Counted from the stretch's first letter, positions 25,200 through 34,767 are shown. The stretch: 64,000 nucleotides of DNA from Pelagirhabdus alkalitolerans (GCF_900096905.1 NZ_FMYI01000001.1:124001-188000), one strand, 5' to 3'. Translations and numbers: made by a program. The notes: generated by a model not told the origin, from the sequence alone.

Positions 25200-27083
25200 T
25201 TACGATTGTTCGGCTTCTTCCACTAAAATCGCTAACTCTTCCCAACGTTCCATTTTCGCCTCAAGTTTTTGTTCAAGTTCGCTTACGCTTTGATAGTGCT
25301 CTTGGGCTGCTTCGACATCTGCACCTGCAGCTGTAATCTTTTCTTGTTCTTGTTCAATCGCTAATTCAAGTTCACTTATATCATCTTCTATTTGATTCCA
25401 CTCTTTTTGGTCGTTATACGAAAGTTTTTTACGCTTACGTTTTGGCTTTTCTTGTGTTGATTGATTTTTTTGCTTAGTTGGTTTTGTCTCCGATTGTTTT
25501 TTTAACCACTCAGAATAGTTACCGAAATACTTTTCGATTTGCCCAGGTTGATTAAAAATAATTAACTGTTCCGTCACACGGTCTAAAAAGTAACGATCGT
25601 GTGAAACCGTGATGACGACACCAGGAAACTGATCTAGATAGTCTTCTAAAATCGCTAATGTTTCTGTATCAAGATCATTCGTTGGCTCATCTAACAATAA
25701 TACATTCGGTTCTTCCATTAACACTTTCAATAAATAAAGACGACGTTTCTCCCCACCAGATAGCCTTTTAATATAGGTCCACTGTTTATCTCGCGAGAAT
25801 AAAAAGCGTTCGAGCATTTTTTCTGCTGAAATTCTCTCACCCGAATCGGTGTACATAACTTCTTTCGTTTGGCGAATGTAATCAATGATTCTTAACTCTT
25901 CATCCATTTCAGAGTGGTCTTGTGTATAATACCCAAACGTTACTGTTGGCCCCACCTCAACTTGGCCTTGGTCTGGTTTTATGTAGCCCGATATAATATT
26001 TAAAAGCGTGGTCTTCCCGCTTCCATTTGCGCCGACAATGCCGATTCGATCTTTCGGTTTGATTAAGAAATCAAATGATGGAATGATCGCCTCACCTTGA
26101 TACGCTTTTTGCACTTGATTCAATTCAATCACTTTTTTACCTAAACGTTTAGAAGAAACTCCAACATCAATGGATTCTTCCTTTGTTTGAAAACTTTGTT
26201 CTTTCATCTCTTCTACACGGTCGATCCGTGCCTTTTGCTTCGTTGAACGCGCCTTCACTCCGCTTTTCAGCCAAGCGATTTCTCGTTTTAAAGTATTGGC
26301 ATGTTTTTGTTCTTGCTCTTTTTCTTGACGCAGTCGTTCACTTTTTTTCTCTAAATACGTCTCATAATTCCCAATATAACGATAGAGATTTCCGTGATCC
26401 AATTCAAATATTCGATTCGTTACACGATTTAAAAAATAACGGTCGTGCGTCACGAGAATAATCGCACCTGGATAGGTCGGTAAGTATTTTTCTAACCATT
26501 CAATTGTTTCATGATCTAAATGGTTCGTCGGCTCATCTAAGATCATTAAATCTGCTGGTTGAATCAATGCTTTTGCTAAGGCGACACGTTTCTTCTGACC
26601 ACCAGAGAGGGATTTTATCGTTTGGTCGAATTGTTCAATACCGAGTTTCGTTAAAATCGTTTTAGCCGTTTGCTCTGCTTCCCAAGCGTCTAATTCGTCC
26701 ATTTTCGCTTGAGCTTTTGTGAAGTTATCTTGTAACTTTTCATCTTCAGGTGCTTTTTTCAATTGATCGAGGACAGATTCATAATGACGCAACGCAATCA
26801 TGATCGGTGCATCGCCTTCAAATACTTCGTTTAAAACCGTGCTGTCTTCAATTAATTCAGGCTCCTGATTTAAATAAGCGACTGAAAAATCTTTCGCATG
26901 ATTAATCGTGCCCAAGTCTCTATCTTCTACACCCGCGATCACTTTTAAAAAGGTGGATTTACCCGTTCCGTTCACACCAACTAAGCCAATGCGCTCTTGT
27001 TTTTCAATCGAAAAAGATATTGAATTAAATAATTCCTTATCACCATATGCTTTCGATAATTGTTCCACTGATAAAATTTCCAT
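25200..27083 (-). CDS. yfmR: ABC-F ATPase of the Uup/YfmR group
   Basis: 627-residue soluble protein with two ABC ATPase domains in tandem: Walker A GVNGTGKST and GANGSGKTT, signatures LSGGQKKR and LSGGEKRR, Walker B LMILDEPTNHLD and VLLLDEPTNDLD. An arm/linker with basic residues lies between them, and a C-terminal coiled coil (about 540-627) is the mark of Uup/YfmR. ABC-F proteins bind the ribosomal E site and act in translation; YfmR-type proteins relieve stalled ribosomes. There are no membrane partners. The start at 27083 has GAGGAG upstream; an in-frame GTG at 27098 overlaps that RBS. Confidence 0.88.
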   Translation of the reverse strand: MEILSVEQLSKAYGDKELFNSISFSIEKQERIGLVGVNGTGKSTFLKVIAGVEDRDLGTINHAKDFSVAYLNQEPELIEDSTVLNEVFEGDAPIMIALRHYESVLDQLKKAPEDEKLQDNFTKAQAKMDELDAWEAEQTAKTILTKLGIEQFDQTIKSLSGGQKKRVALAKALIQPADLMILDEPTNHLDHETIEWLEKYLPTYPGAIILVTHDRYFLNRVTNRIFELDHGNLYRYIGNYETYLEKKSERLRQEKEQEQKHANTLKREIAWLKSGVKARSTKQKARIDRVEEMKEQSFQTKEESIDVGVSSKRLGKKVIELNQVQKAYQGEAIIPSFDFLIKPKDRIGIVGANGSGKTTLLNIISGYIKPDQGQVEVGPTVTFGYYTQDHSEMDEELRIIDYIRQTKEVMYTDSGERISAEKMLERFLFSRDKQWTYIKRLSGGEKRRLYLLKVLMEEPNVLLLDEPTNDLDTETLAILEDYLDQFPGVVITVSHDRYFLDRVTEQLIIFNQPGQIEKYFGNYSEWLKKQSETKPTKQKNQSTQEKPKRKRKKLSYNDQKEWNQIEDDISELELAIEQEQEKITAAGADVEAAQEHYQSVSELEQKLEAKMERWEELAILVEEAEQS

Positions 27084-27144
27084 ACGAACACTCCTCACTT
27101 CTTCATACAGTATAATACAAAAAAACCTTTAAGAGCAAAATAAA

Positions 27145-27180
27145 GAACGAATAACACGCCTTTTGACGTAGTATTCGTTC
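27145..27180 (-). terminator. Terminator of cls
   Basis: Arms GAACGAATA/TATTCGTTC with an inner CG-rich pairing, followed on the minus strand by TTTATTTT, directly after the cls stop. Confidence 0.6.
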
Positions 27181-27193
27181 GCTATTAAAACGT

Positions 27194-28636
27194 TTATAAA
27201 ATCGGTGAGATTAATCGTGCTACAGATTCTTTAAATCGAATCCAATATGAACGTTTTTGGTAATCTTCTAGTGTAAATAAATACGAGTTGTTCATATCGT
27301 TATAAAAATCACCAACAAGCCGTTGTGTCACATTTTGATCATAAAGAAATGCGTTTACCTCAAAGTTCAAACGAAAACTACGTACATCAATATTTGCAGT
27401 GCCGACAGATGCTAATTTCCCGTCAACCATAATCGTTTTTGAATGCAAAAATCCGTTTTGGTAAATATAAATTTTAGCGCCAGCATCTAACATATTCCCA
27501 ACATACGAGTACGTCGCCCAGTAAACAAACGGATGATCCGGCTTATTGGGGATCATAATGCGGACATCAATGCCTGAAAGTGAAGCAATTCGAACAGCAT
27601 CTGCCAAACTTTCATCAGGAATGAAATAAGGTGTTTGAATGTAGACATAGTCTTGCGCTTCCATAATCATTTTTATGTAACCATTCTTAATTTGCTCCCA
27701 TTCAGAATCAGGACCACTCGAGACAATCTGCATCCCGACATCCCCTTGAGGAATGGCTTGATAATAAGCCGGTTCATATTGAATAATTCGACGCTTTGAA
27801 GCTTGATTCCAATCTAAAATAAAACGTGTTTGCATATTTCTGACCGCTTCGCCCTCAACACGCAAATGCGTATCACGCCAATAACCGAATTTCCGATTAT
27901 AGCCTAAATATTCATCGCCAATATTAAATCCACCAATATAACCGACTTTCCCATCAATAATGGCTAACTTTCTATGGTTCCGATGATTAATTTTCATATT
28001 AATTTTCGGAATGAGCGATGGAAAAAACGACTCGACCACTACACCAGCTTCTCGTAAGTCTTTAACATATGATTTCTTTAATTTACGTGACCCCATGTCA
28101 TCATACAAAAAGCGCACTTCCACTCCTTGTTTTGCTTTTTTCTTTAAGGCATTCGCGATTCGTTGACCGAGCTCATCACTCCTAACAATGTAATACAATA
28201 TGTGAATGTGGTGCTTTGCTTGTTCAATATCTTCAATAAGTGCATCAAATTTTTTCTTACCATCGTTAAACACATCCACTTTGTTATTCTCTGTTAAAAT
28301 GGCATCGTTATTTTTCAAATGCATATAAAATAAATCTTTATGCGGTTGATATTGTGGTGGTATTGGAAAACTTCCTTCTTTTAAAAGCTGCAATTGATTT
28401 TGAACTGCTTTTTTGACACCTAAACGACTTTTATTATCCCACACAAACAATTTATGCTTGCTTAGTTTTCGGCCAAATATTAAATATAGGAAGAAACCGC
28501 CTAAAGGAACAAACGTTAAAACGAGCAGCCAAGCCCACGTTGATGTTGGGTTTTTACGCTCTAAAAATACAATCGTAAAGGCAAGGGTAATATTTAAAAC
28601 AAGAATTAGACCTAATATAAATGCGAGAATATCCAA
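27194..28636 (-). CDS. cls: Cardiolipin synthase
   Basis: 480-residue membrane enzyme of the phospholipase D superfamily that joins two phosphatidylglycerols into cardiolipin and glycerol. Two N-terminal hydrophobic helices precede the catalytic half. The two HKD motifs are visible as NHRNHRKLAIIDGKVGYIGG and LHSKTIMVDGKLASVGTANID. Length and architecture match ClsA/YwnE-type enzymes. Cardiolipin enrichment is a known salt response; the link to habitat is inference. Confidence 0.95.
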   Translation of the reverse strand: MDILAFILGLILVLNITLAFTIVFLERKNPTSTWAWLLVLTFVPLGGFFLYLIFGRKLSKHKLFVWDNKSRLGVKKAVQNQLQLLKEGSFPIPPQYQPHKDLFYMHLKNNDAILTENNKVDVFNDGKKKFDALIEDIEQAKHHIHILYYIVRSDELGQRIANALKKKAKQGVEVRFLYDDMGSRKLKKSYVKDLREAGVVVESFFPSLIPKINMKINHRNHRKLAIIDGKVGYIGGFNIGDEYLGYNRKFGYWRDTHLRVEGEAVRNMQTRFILDWNQASKRRIIQYEPAYYQAIPQGDVGMQIVSSGPDSEWEQIKNGYIKMIMEAQDYVYIQTPYFIPDESLADAVRIASLSGIDVRIMIPNKPDHPFVYWATYSYVGNMLDAGAKIYIYQNGFLHSKTIMVDGKLASVGTANIDVRSFRLNFEVNAFLYDQNVTQRLVGDFYNDMNNSYLFTLEDYQKRSYWIRFKESVARLISPIL

Positions 28637-28727
28637 AAAAATTCCCCTCCTTTTTTACTGATGACCATAATATAGCACAAATTAACAATCGTTAGCATCT
28701 ATTTACAACTAAAGTTTTCAACAATCG

Positions 28728-28756
28728 TTGACAATAGCTTGTGTTGCACTTACGAT
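28728..28756 (+). promoter_or_regulatory. SigA promoter of the NusG-domain-II gene
   Basis: Consensus TTGACA (28728-28733) and TACGAT (28751-28756), spacer 17 nt, about 28 nt before the RBS AAAGGGAG. Confidence 0.6.
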
Positions 28757-28789
28757 AAAGAAAATACTTGCTTTTAAAGGGAGTTTATT

Positions 28790-29197
28790 ATGTATCAATT
28801 ACTAAAAGAACAGATGCGACTGGCTGATGTCTTTGTCGTCGCCTTTTTACTTGTTATTTCCTTCTTACCCTTTTTTATTTTTAATTACACACAGGCGAGT
28901 CCAAATGATGATGAAACAATTGCTGTTGTTTCGATCAACGGTGAAGTGGTTGATGAATTTGTCTTATCTGAAGATACGCCACATCAAGAGATAACATACT
29001 ACCCCAACGATGGTCAGTATAATATTGTAGAAATTGATGGTCCACGTATTCGTGTTAAAGAAGATAATAGCCCTGATCAAATTGCCGTTCAAACAAGCTG
29101 GATTGATAGACCCGGGCAGACGAGTATTTGCCTACCACATCGACTGATTATCGAAATTAAAGGGTCGAGTGATTACGATGATGATATTATTATCTAA
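28790..29197 (+). CDS. NusG domain II-containing membrane-anchored protein
   Basis: 135 residues: one N-terminal transmembrane helix (about 12-33, VFVVAFLLVISFLPFFIF) and an extracytoplasmic all-beta domain. The segment GPRIRVKEDNSPDQIAVQTSW and SICLPHRLIIEI match the NusG_II family. In many Firmicutes the gene neighbours ApbE or a polyprenyl-related permease; here it is alone, between divergent cls and the SAM-riboswitch metY unit. The function is unknown, and it is not the transcription factor NusG itself. Confidence 0.8.
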   Translation: MYQLLKEQMRLADVFVVAFLLVISFLPFFIFNYTQASPNDDETIAVVSINGEVVDEFVLSEDTPHQEITYYPNDGQYNIVEIDGPRIRVKEDNSPDQIAVQTSWIDRPGQTSICLPHRLIIEIKGSSDYDDDIII

Positions 29198-29241
29198 ATC
29201 TTAAGCTATTGTCGCTATTTTTAAAATTTTCCGAAAACTAC

Positions 29242-29270
29242 TTGACGTTCTACCAATTTTTCTCTATAAT
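29242..29270 (+). promoter_or_regulatory. Promoter of the metY transcription unit
   Basis: TTGACG (29242-29247) and consensus TATAAT (29265-29270) with a 17-nt spacer, ending about 18 nt before the riboswitch aptamer. Confidence 0.8.
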
Positions 29271-29288
29271 CCAAACTAACATGTATAG

Positions 29289-29449
29289 CTCTTATCAAGA
29301 GAGGCTGAGGGAATAGGCCCTGAGACGCCCGGCAACCAGCAACGATTAATTGTAATGGTGCCAAATCCTACAGATCTAATGGGTCTGAGAGATAAGAGGA
29401 GGAATCGATCGTTCACCCCTCTTCTTATAATTTAAGAAGAGGGGTTTTT
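29289..29449 (+). promoter_or_regulatory. SAM-I (S-box) riboswitch with intrinsic terminator
   Basis: The aptamer P1 pairs CTCTTATC (29289-29296) with GATAAGAG (29391-29398). Inside are the S-box hallmarks AAGAGAGGCTGAGGGA, GCCCGGCAACC and GGTGCCAAATCC. A perfect 12-bp terminator hairpin (29416-29427 with 29433-29444) plus TTTTT follows. The 3' side of P1 with AGGAGG can pair with the terminator's CCTCTTCTTA arm as antiterminator. High SAM should therefore stop transcription before metY. Confidence 0.96.
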
Positions 29450-29507
29450 AGTTACGATTCTCTATAAATAAGAGCGTACATCCACTATATGTAAGGAGGA
29501 TTTTAAC

Positions 29508-31190
29508 ATGACAGATTCATACTTTTCTTCAATCGGTAAAGCAACTCAGCTTATTCACGGAGGGCAATCTCCAGATCCAACGACAGGTGCACAAGCTGTG
29601 CCTATTTATCAAACGACTTCATACGTATTCCGTGATACAGAACATGCACAAGATCTTTTTGCCCTTAAAGAGCCCGGCAATATTTATTCGCGAATCATGA
29701 ACCCAACAGTTGATGCATTTGAACAACGCGTTGCATTATTAGAAGACGGGGTTGCCGCTGTTGCAACAGCTTCTGGTATGTCTGCTATTACGTTATCCAT
29801 TTTAAACATAGCAAGTGCTGGTGATGAAATCTTAACAGATAGCAACCTTTACGGGGGTACTTACAACTTATTTAGCCAAACATTGCCCAAGTACGGTATT
29901 GAAGTGAAGTTTGTTGATGGAACGGATCCGAATAACTTTAAGGAAGCCATTACCGATAAAACGAAGGCCATTTTCGCAGAAACCATTACAAACCCTTCTT
30001 TAAACGTGATTGATATTGAAAAAGTAGCAGATGTTGCGCATGAAGCTTCCATTCCATTAATCATCGACAATACGTTTGCAAGCCCTTACGGTTCAAATCC
30101 AATTCGTTGGGGTGCTGATATCGTTGTTCACTCTGCAACAAAATGGATCGGTGGACACGGGACAACAGTTGGCGGTGTCGTTGTTGATGGTGGTCGATTC
30201 GATTGGAATCAAGAGAAGTTCCCAGGCTTTACGAATCCTGATCCTTCCTATCATGGTGTACGTTTCGGTATTGATGTTGGTCCTGCTGGCTTTGCGATCA
30301 AATTACGCGTTCAATTGTTACGTGATATTGGTCCCGCTTTAAGTCCGCAAAATGCTTTTCAGTTTTTACAAGGTCTTGAAACATTAAACTTACGTGTAAA
30401 GCAACATGCAACGAACAGCTTAAAAATTGCAGAATGGTTGGATCAACACCCCCAAGTTGAGTGGGTCAACTATCCAGGGCTTAAGAGTCACCCGTCACAC
30501 GAACTTGCCAATCAGTATTTAATAGATACGTATGGTTCCGTTATTACATTCGGTGTCAAAGGTGATCGTAATACGGGGCGTGCCGTGATTGATAACATCG
30601 AACTGTTCTCACACGTTGCTAATGTTGGTGATGTGAAGTCACTCATTATTCACCCTGCTTCAACGACACATCAACAGCTCTCAGAAGAAGGATTAAAATC
30701 AAGTGGTGTAACCGAATCATTAATTAGATTGTCTGTCGGCCTTGAGAGTATTGATGATTTAATCCAAGACCTTGACCAGGCGATTGCTAAAGCAACATAT
30801 ACATCACCAACGGTCGAACCAACGTTGGATGATGCGATTCACTGGGTGCTCGAATCACCTTTTGCAAGAGAAAATGCTGACATTCGACCGAAATCTATTG
30901 TCGTGTACGGTTCTGATGAAGGGCATAACTGTTTGAAAAAAATTAAAAAGTTCGGCTTCCAATATACAACTGACCCAGCAACGGTTGATACAGTTGATCT
31001 AGCCTATATTAGTGATGTTGATGCCGTTGACAAACTGCCTTCTTCTGCCAAAGTCATTTGGCTTAAAACAAAGCAAGATACAACGACTTTGAAGGAACAA
31101 GCAGAAGCAAATGGTCAATTTGTAGTTGAAGGCACGTGCTTATTTAAAAAATCAAAAGAAGTTCGTACTCACCCTAGACGCACGAGCTAA
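29508..31190 (+). CDS. metY: O-acetylhomoserine sulfhydrylase with extra C-terminal CoA-binding-like domain
   Basis: PLP enzyme making homocysteine (or methionine) from O-acetylhomoserine and sulfide or methanethiol, in the methionine pathway under SAM-riboswitch control. Residues 1 to about 430 are a full Cys/Met-metabolism fold, with PLP lysine K212 in HSATKWIGGHG and YSRIMNPTVDAFE. The protein is 560 residues, about 130 longer than usual. The extra part (about 440-560) reads like a CoA_binding_2 Rossmann domain: KSIVVYGSDEGHNCLKKI, then VIWLKTKQDTTTLKEQAE and a GTCLFKK ending. The role of the extension is not known to me. Confidence 0.92.
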   Translation: MTDSYFSSIGKATQLIHGGQSPDPTTGAQAVPIYQTTSYVFRDTEHAQDLFALKEPGNIYSRIMNPTVDAFEQRVALLEDGVAAVATASGMSAITLSILNIASAGDEILTDSNLYGGTYNLFSQTLPKYGIEVKFVDGTDPNNFKEAITDKTKAIFAETITNPSLNVIDIEKVADVAHEASIPLIIDNTFASPYGSNPIRWGADIVVHSATKWIGGHGTTVGGVVVDGGRFDWNQEKFPGFTNPDPSYHGVRFGIDVGPAGFAIKLRVQLLRDIGPALSPQNAFQFLQGLETLNLRVKQHATNSLKIAEWLDQHPQVEWVNYPGLKSHPSHELANQYLIDTYGSVITFGVKGDRNTGRAVIDNIELFSHVANVGDVKSLIIHPASTTHQQLSEEGLKSSGVTESLIRLSVGLESIDDLIQDLDQAIAKATYTSPTVEPTLDDAIHWVLESPFARENADIRPKSIVVYGSDEGHNCLKKIKKFGFQYTTDPATVDTVDLAYISDVDAVDKLPSSAKVIWLKTKQDTTTLKEQAEANGQFVVEGTCLFKKSKEVRTHPRRTS

Positions 31191-31211
31191 GCCAATGATT
31201 ATACACTTTTT

Positions 31212-31240
31212 GCCTCTCTAATAAATTAGAGGGGCTTTTT
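31212..31240 (+). terminator. Terminator of metY
   Basis: Arms GCCTCTCTAA/TTAGAGGGGC with one wobble, a 4-nt loop and TTTTTG. Confidence 0.88.
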
Positions 31241-31361
31241 GTATGGAAAGGTTGCGACGTTTCTCTTTATTCGCTTATAATGAAAGGCACAGCTTTGTTT
31301 GAGCGTTATACATTTAGGGAATAATTTATATCGACTATATCAATTTGAATGGGTGTTTAAC

Positions 31362-32327
31362 ATGACGAGACGTCGTAAAAAAATGCTGATTTTAATAGCC
31401 ATTGTGCTGTTATTAATCGGTGGTTTCATTTTTCTAATCATACCACCGAGTACATGGAATGAAACAACAACAACTGAACCTGATGGTGACAACATTGATG
31501 AAGTGATTGAACAGGTCGAATCCATGGATGAAGAATCACAAACAGCAGCAGGTGACCTGTCACAAAATTTACGTGATGCGATTGATCAAACGCTAAACGT
31601 CTTCACACAGAATGATTACCATATTACTGCTTTAGGTGACTCGCTTACACAAGGTGTTGGGGATGAGACAAATAATGCCGGATATGTTGGGGTATTAGAA
31701 AGACGTTTAACGAATAAAGATTATCGTGTGAATATTGACAACTTTGGTAGACGTGGGAATCGAACGGATCAATTGATTACGCGTTTAGAAGAAGAAAATG
31801 CCATTCAACGTTCGATCAGTCGTTCAGATGTTGTGCTCATCACAATTGGCGCGAATGATATTATGCGCATTGTCCGAGAAAATATTATGGACTTGAACGA
31901 AGCTGCATTTTCAAGTGAATTAAATGATTATGAAAATCGATTACATGAAATTTTTGAATTAATTAATGAATACAATGAAGAAACTGAAGTCTTTTTAATT
32001 GGATTTTTCAATCCGTTTGCTGGTTATTTTGAGGACGTTGAAGCCCTGTATGATATTTTAGATGAATGGAACCAAACAGGTGCCGAAGTTGTTCAGATGT
32101 ATCCAAATGCTCATTTCATTTCCATAGAAGACTTGTTCTCGATTGATGATGTCAACTTACTAGCAGATGATAATTTCCATCCGAATGAAACTGGCTATTC
32201 ATTAATGGGATCTCGTGTTCTCTCAACAATTCTACCCTTATTAGATGAGATGCACGAAACAGCAGAAGATGTAGAGGAAACTGAAGACCCATTCGATGAT
32301 TCCGATGGTTCAATTTCTCTTGAATAA
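31362..32327 (+). CDS. ypmR: GDSL/SGNH-hydrolase lipoprotein-like protein YpmR
   Basis: 321-residue exported hydrolase with an N-terminal membrane helix (about 8-28) and no lipobox Cys. SGNH catalytic blocks are present: ALGDSLTQGVG (nucleophile Ser), the Gly in FGRRGNRTDQL, IGANDIMR (Asn) and DNFHPNETGY (Asp-x-x-His). An acidic tail follows. The substrate (acyl ester or acetylated polysaccharide) is unknown. The ATG at 31362 has GGGTG 8 nt upstream. It is followed by ypmS after 28 nt, the same pair as in B. subtilis. Confidence 0.88.
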   Translation: MTRRRKKMLILIAIVLLLIGGFIFLIIPPSTWNETTTTEPDGDNIDEVIEQVESMDEESQTAAGDLSQNLRDAIDQTLNVFTQNDYHITALGDSLTQGVGDETNNAGYVGVLERRLTNKDYRVNIDNFGRRGNRTDQLITRLEEENAIQRSISRSDVVLITIGANDIMRIVRENIMDLNEAAFSSELNDYENRLHEIFELINEYNEETEVFLIGFFNPFAGYFEDVEALYDILDEWNQTGAEVVQMYPNAHFISIEDLFSIDDVNLLADDNFHPNETGYSLMGSRVLSTILPLLDEMHETAEDVEETEDPFDDSDGSISLE

Positions 32328-32355
32328 TGATTTATATAAAGGTAGGTGAGGTCAC

Positions 32356-33018
32356 ATGACGGATACAAACGAAGAAACGCAGGATGAACAAGTGAGTAAA
32401 AAGCATAATTGGCAAGTTTATTTTGTCATTTTGTTCGGCTTAAACTTATTTATCATCACCGTGTTCGGTATTTTAATCTTTTCATCACCCCCACAATCGG
32501 ATCCGTTACCTACTCCTCAATATATTGACGAACCCGGTGCTGAATTTAGGGTTGAATCGACTAAAGAAGATTTAAATGAGTTAATAAATGACTATTTGGA
32601 TCAAGTCTTACTTGCAGAAAACGCTGATTTTTCTGTTCATATTGATGAAGATATTCATTTAACCGGATCATTTGGCGCATTTGGCGCATCGATTCCTTTA
32701 AATGTACGCATGGATCCAAATGCATTGGACAATGGAGATCTTGTGCTTGAGGTCAGCGAGATGTCAATGGGACTACTTAACTTGCCTCGGAATCGGATTT
32801 TGCACTATGTCAATCAACAAGTCGCTACTCCCGATTGGTTTTTATTCGACGCACCGAATGAACAAATATATGTTGCAGTGACACAGATTGATATTCAAAG
32901 TAACTTCCGATTTAGTGTGCAAGAACTTGATTTAACGGATGACGATATTTCATTTTCTATCAAGGTTCCGCGTGCTGGTGTCGTTGATCGAACAGAAGAA
33001 GACGAAAATGGTGCCTAA
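32356..33018 (+). CDS. ypmS: YpmS family membrane-anchored protein (DUF2140)
   Basis: 220 residues with a cytoplasmic N-terminus, a single transmembrane helix (about 23-45) and an extracytoplasmic domain. The family signatures are VRMDPNALDNGDLVLEVSEM and LLNLPRNRILHYV. It is co-transcribed with ypmR. The function is unknown; the BPI/LBP-like fold often suggested for this family would imply lipid binding, which is inference. Confidence 0.85.
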   Translation: MTDTNEETQDEQVSKKHNWQVYFVILFGLNLFIITVFGILIFSSPPQSDPLPTPQYIDEPGAEFRVESTKEDLNELINDYLDQVLLAENADFSVHIDEDIHLTGSFGAFGASIPLNVRMDPNALDNGDLVLEVSEMSMGLLNLPRNRILHYVNQQVATPDWFLFDAPNEQIYVAVTQIDIQSNFRFSVQELDLTDDDISFSIKVPRAGVVDRTEEDENGA

Positions 33019-33026
33019 AAAAAATG

Positions 33027-33072
33027 AACCGACCAAAAACAGAGCACGCTTTGATTTTGGTCGGTTTCTTTA
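33027..33072 (+). terminator. Terminator of ypmR-ypmS
   Basis: Perfect 12-nt arms AACCGACCAAAA (33027-33038) and complement (33055-33066), then TCTTTATT. Confidence 0.85.
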
Positions 33073-33147
33073 TTACTGTTTTTTGCACTGAAATATTTGT
33101 TGAGATAAAGAAAAAAGAGCACGCTGCTTTTATAAGAAGTGTTCGTG

Positions 33148-33262
33148 TGATCGACCACTCGCTTGCTGCGGGCACGGCCTCAACTAACTTAGGAAAGAAA
33201 GTCACTTTCCTAAGTGGATTTTCAGCTCGTGCTTTTCCCGCAGGCGTCTCTTTGTCATCTCA
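33148..33262 (+). repeat. ~115-bp structured repeat, copy C
   Basis: Best-preserved copy: CGCTTGCTGCGGGCACGGC, then an inner hairpin ACTTAGGAAAG/CTTTCCTAAGT, then TTCAGCTCGTGCTTTTCCCG and CAGGCGTC. It matches copy B on the opposite strand. Apart from this copy and the ypmS terminator I see nothing in the gene-free stretch 33019-33399. Confidence 0.75.
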
Positions 33263-33399
33263 CATTTGATTAAAAGGTACATAAGCTCTCAGAAGATACA
33301 CACCACTTTTTATCAAAAACAGCATTATACCTAGTATTATTAAGTGTAAGTAGTGTGTGTTCTGTCACCTCGAACATTTAAATTTTTTAAATCCTATTC

Positions 33400-34218
33400 T
33401 CACCAGTCGACATCAATGTTTCCTATGTCCGTTGTTGCTTTTAAACTGCCTGTTTGTGAATCTTGATCAACACCTTCAAAGAGAGAAGAAGATGTTTCTC
33501 TTAAATGAACATCGCCAAGTGTTGATGTCAATTCAAATTGATCCTGATCTGGGTCTATAGGCAAGTCAACTTGAATGTTCCCAATAGATGAATTAATCAA
33601 AATTTCATCTTCCCATTCAGATAAACGCATATTCACATTACCGACTTGATTCGATACCGACCACGGTCCTTTTACATTTGATATTGCGACCTCACCAAGT
33701 GAAAGATCGATTGTTCCATTCTCTACTGTTAAGTTACGTAAATGAGCGCGACCCGCATCAACTTGTGTGTATAGGGTTCTAGGGCTTAAACTTTCAATAT
33801 TTATAGTTCCAACATTTAATTTAGCGTTTAAAATCCCATCATAATCTTCAGGCAGAAAAATGGTTAAATGAAATAACACATCACTTCTATACGGTAAATA
33901 ATAAAACCATGATCGTTCTCCTTGAGCCAATGTGATCGATAGGTTTTCGCCTTCATCATTGACTTCAAGTGGAGATGAGCGTGTTGGGTTCATCATTCCT
34001 GAAGCCTCTATTCTTATCGTATCGCCTGCATGTGGACGTACATCAATACTCCCTACATCTGCGTCAATGTCAATTCGGTCAATTTCGGCTCGTTCGATTT
34101 CTAATGCATCCTCTACTTCTTGTGCATTTGTAAACCCGAAGAATTGATCACGATAATAGATCGTACCTAAAAGCCCGACAAAAAATGTGATCAATCCGAT
34201 CAATGCTAGTTTTTTCAT
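33400..34218 (-). CDS. DUF4097 beta-helix membrane protein (LiaG-like)
   Basis: 272 residues: an N-terminal transmembrane helix (about 4-22), then an extracytoplasmic repeat domain of short beta strands with recurring GxIxV-type turns (VGSIDV, VGTINI, IGNIQVDL, LGDVHLRE, IGNIDVDW), typical of DUF4097 and of LiaG. Last gene of the lia operon, 4 nt after the DUF1700 gene. Likely an envelope-stress accessory; a scaffold or sensor role is inference. Confidence 0.82.
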   Translation of the reverse strand: MKKLALIGLITFFVGLLGTIYYRDQFFGFTNAQEVEDALEIERAEIDRIDIDADVGSIDVRPHAGDTIRIEASGMMNPTRSSPLEVNDEGENLSITLAQGERSWFYYLPYRSDVLFHLTIFLPEDYDGILNAKLNVGTINIESLSPRTLYTQVDAGRAHLRNLTVENGTIDLSLGEVAISNVKGPWSVSNQVGNVNMRLSEWEDEILINSSIGNIQVDLPIDPDQDQFELTSTLGDVHLRETSSSLFEGVDQDSQTGSLKATTDIGNIDVDW

Positions 34219-34222
34219 ACTT

Positions 34223-34753
34223 TCACCCCTTCACCCATTGATTCATCCAATTGAAATAATGCTGCCCTAACCAAAACAACCCTCGAACGGCATAATAATT
34301 GCTAACAAATAGAAGCGTCCCAATGCCAAATAACAACAAGAGAATAAAAATTTCAGGCATCTGAAAAAGAGTTGTTTGCCAAATCGTCAAAAAAGGCGTT
34401 GCCATAAATCCTATAGAGATTGCCCAAAAGGTTAAGGATACAATCGCCAAAGCAAAAACAGCCGGTGCAACAAAGATAAGATTAACGATAATCAAAAGGA
34501 TGAGAGCTGGTATATTGAGTGGTGTTGTATGATAGGTGTCGTGTTCTTCGGTTTGTTGGCTGTGTTTTTCAAGCTCAATTTCTGCCTGCCTTTTCGCACT
34601 GCCTAGTTTTATGATCGTATCAACTGGATCAATCCCGAGTGCTTCATCTTGACTGAATGTTTCTTTATATTGATTTAGAACTTCTTCACGCTCGGCTTTA
34701 GGCAGCCCGCGCAAATGATAAGACAGCTCACTTAAATAACGTTTTTTTTGCAT
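34223..34753 (-). CDS. DUF1700 (HAAS-domain) membrane protein
   Basis: 176 residues. The N-terminal helical HAAS domain (KKRYLSELSYHLRGLPKAEREEVLNQY) is followed by about four transmembrane helices (residues about 78-165). The HAAS domain is usually found beside PadR regulators or envelope-stress genes and is thought to mediate protein contacts. The ATG at 34753 has AAGGAG 8 nt upstream. It lies between liaR and the LiaG-like gene and shares their operon. Confidence 0.82.
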   Translation of the reverse strand: MQKKRYLSELSYHLRGLPKAEREEVLNQYKETFSQDEALGIDPVDTIIKLGSAKRQAEIELEKHSQQTEEHDTYHTTPLNIPALILLIIVNLIFVAPAVFALAIVSLTFWAISIGFMATPFLTIWQTTLFQMPEIFILLLLFGIGTLLFVSNYYAVRGLFWLGQHYFNWMNQWVKG

Positions 34754-34767
34754 TCCTTTCACTCCTT

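Noticed and set aside
33024..33269. Plus-strand frame of 81 codons after ypmS
   Set aside because: It begins inside the ypmS terminator and runs through the structured repeat; no RBS.
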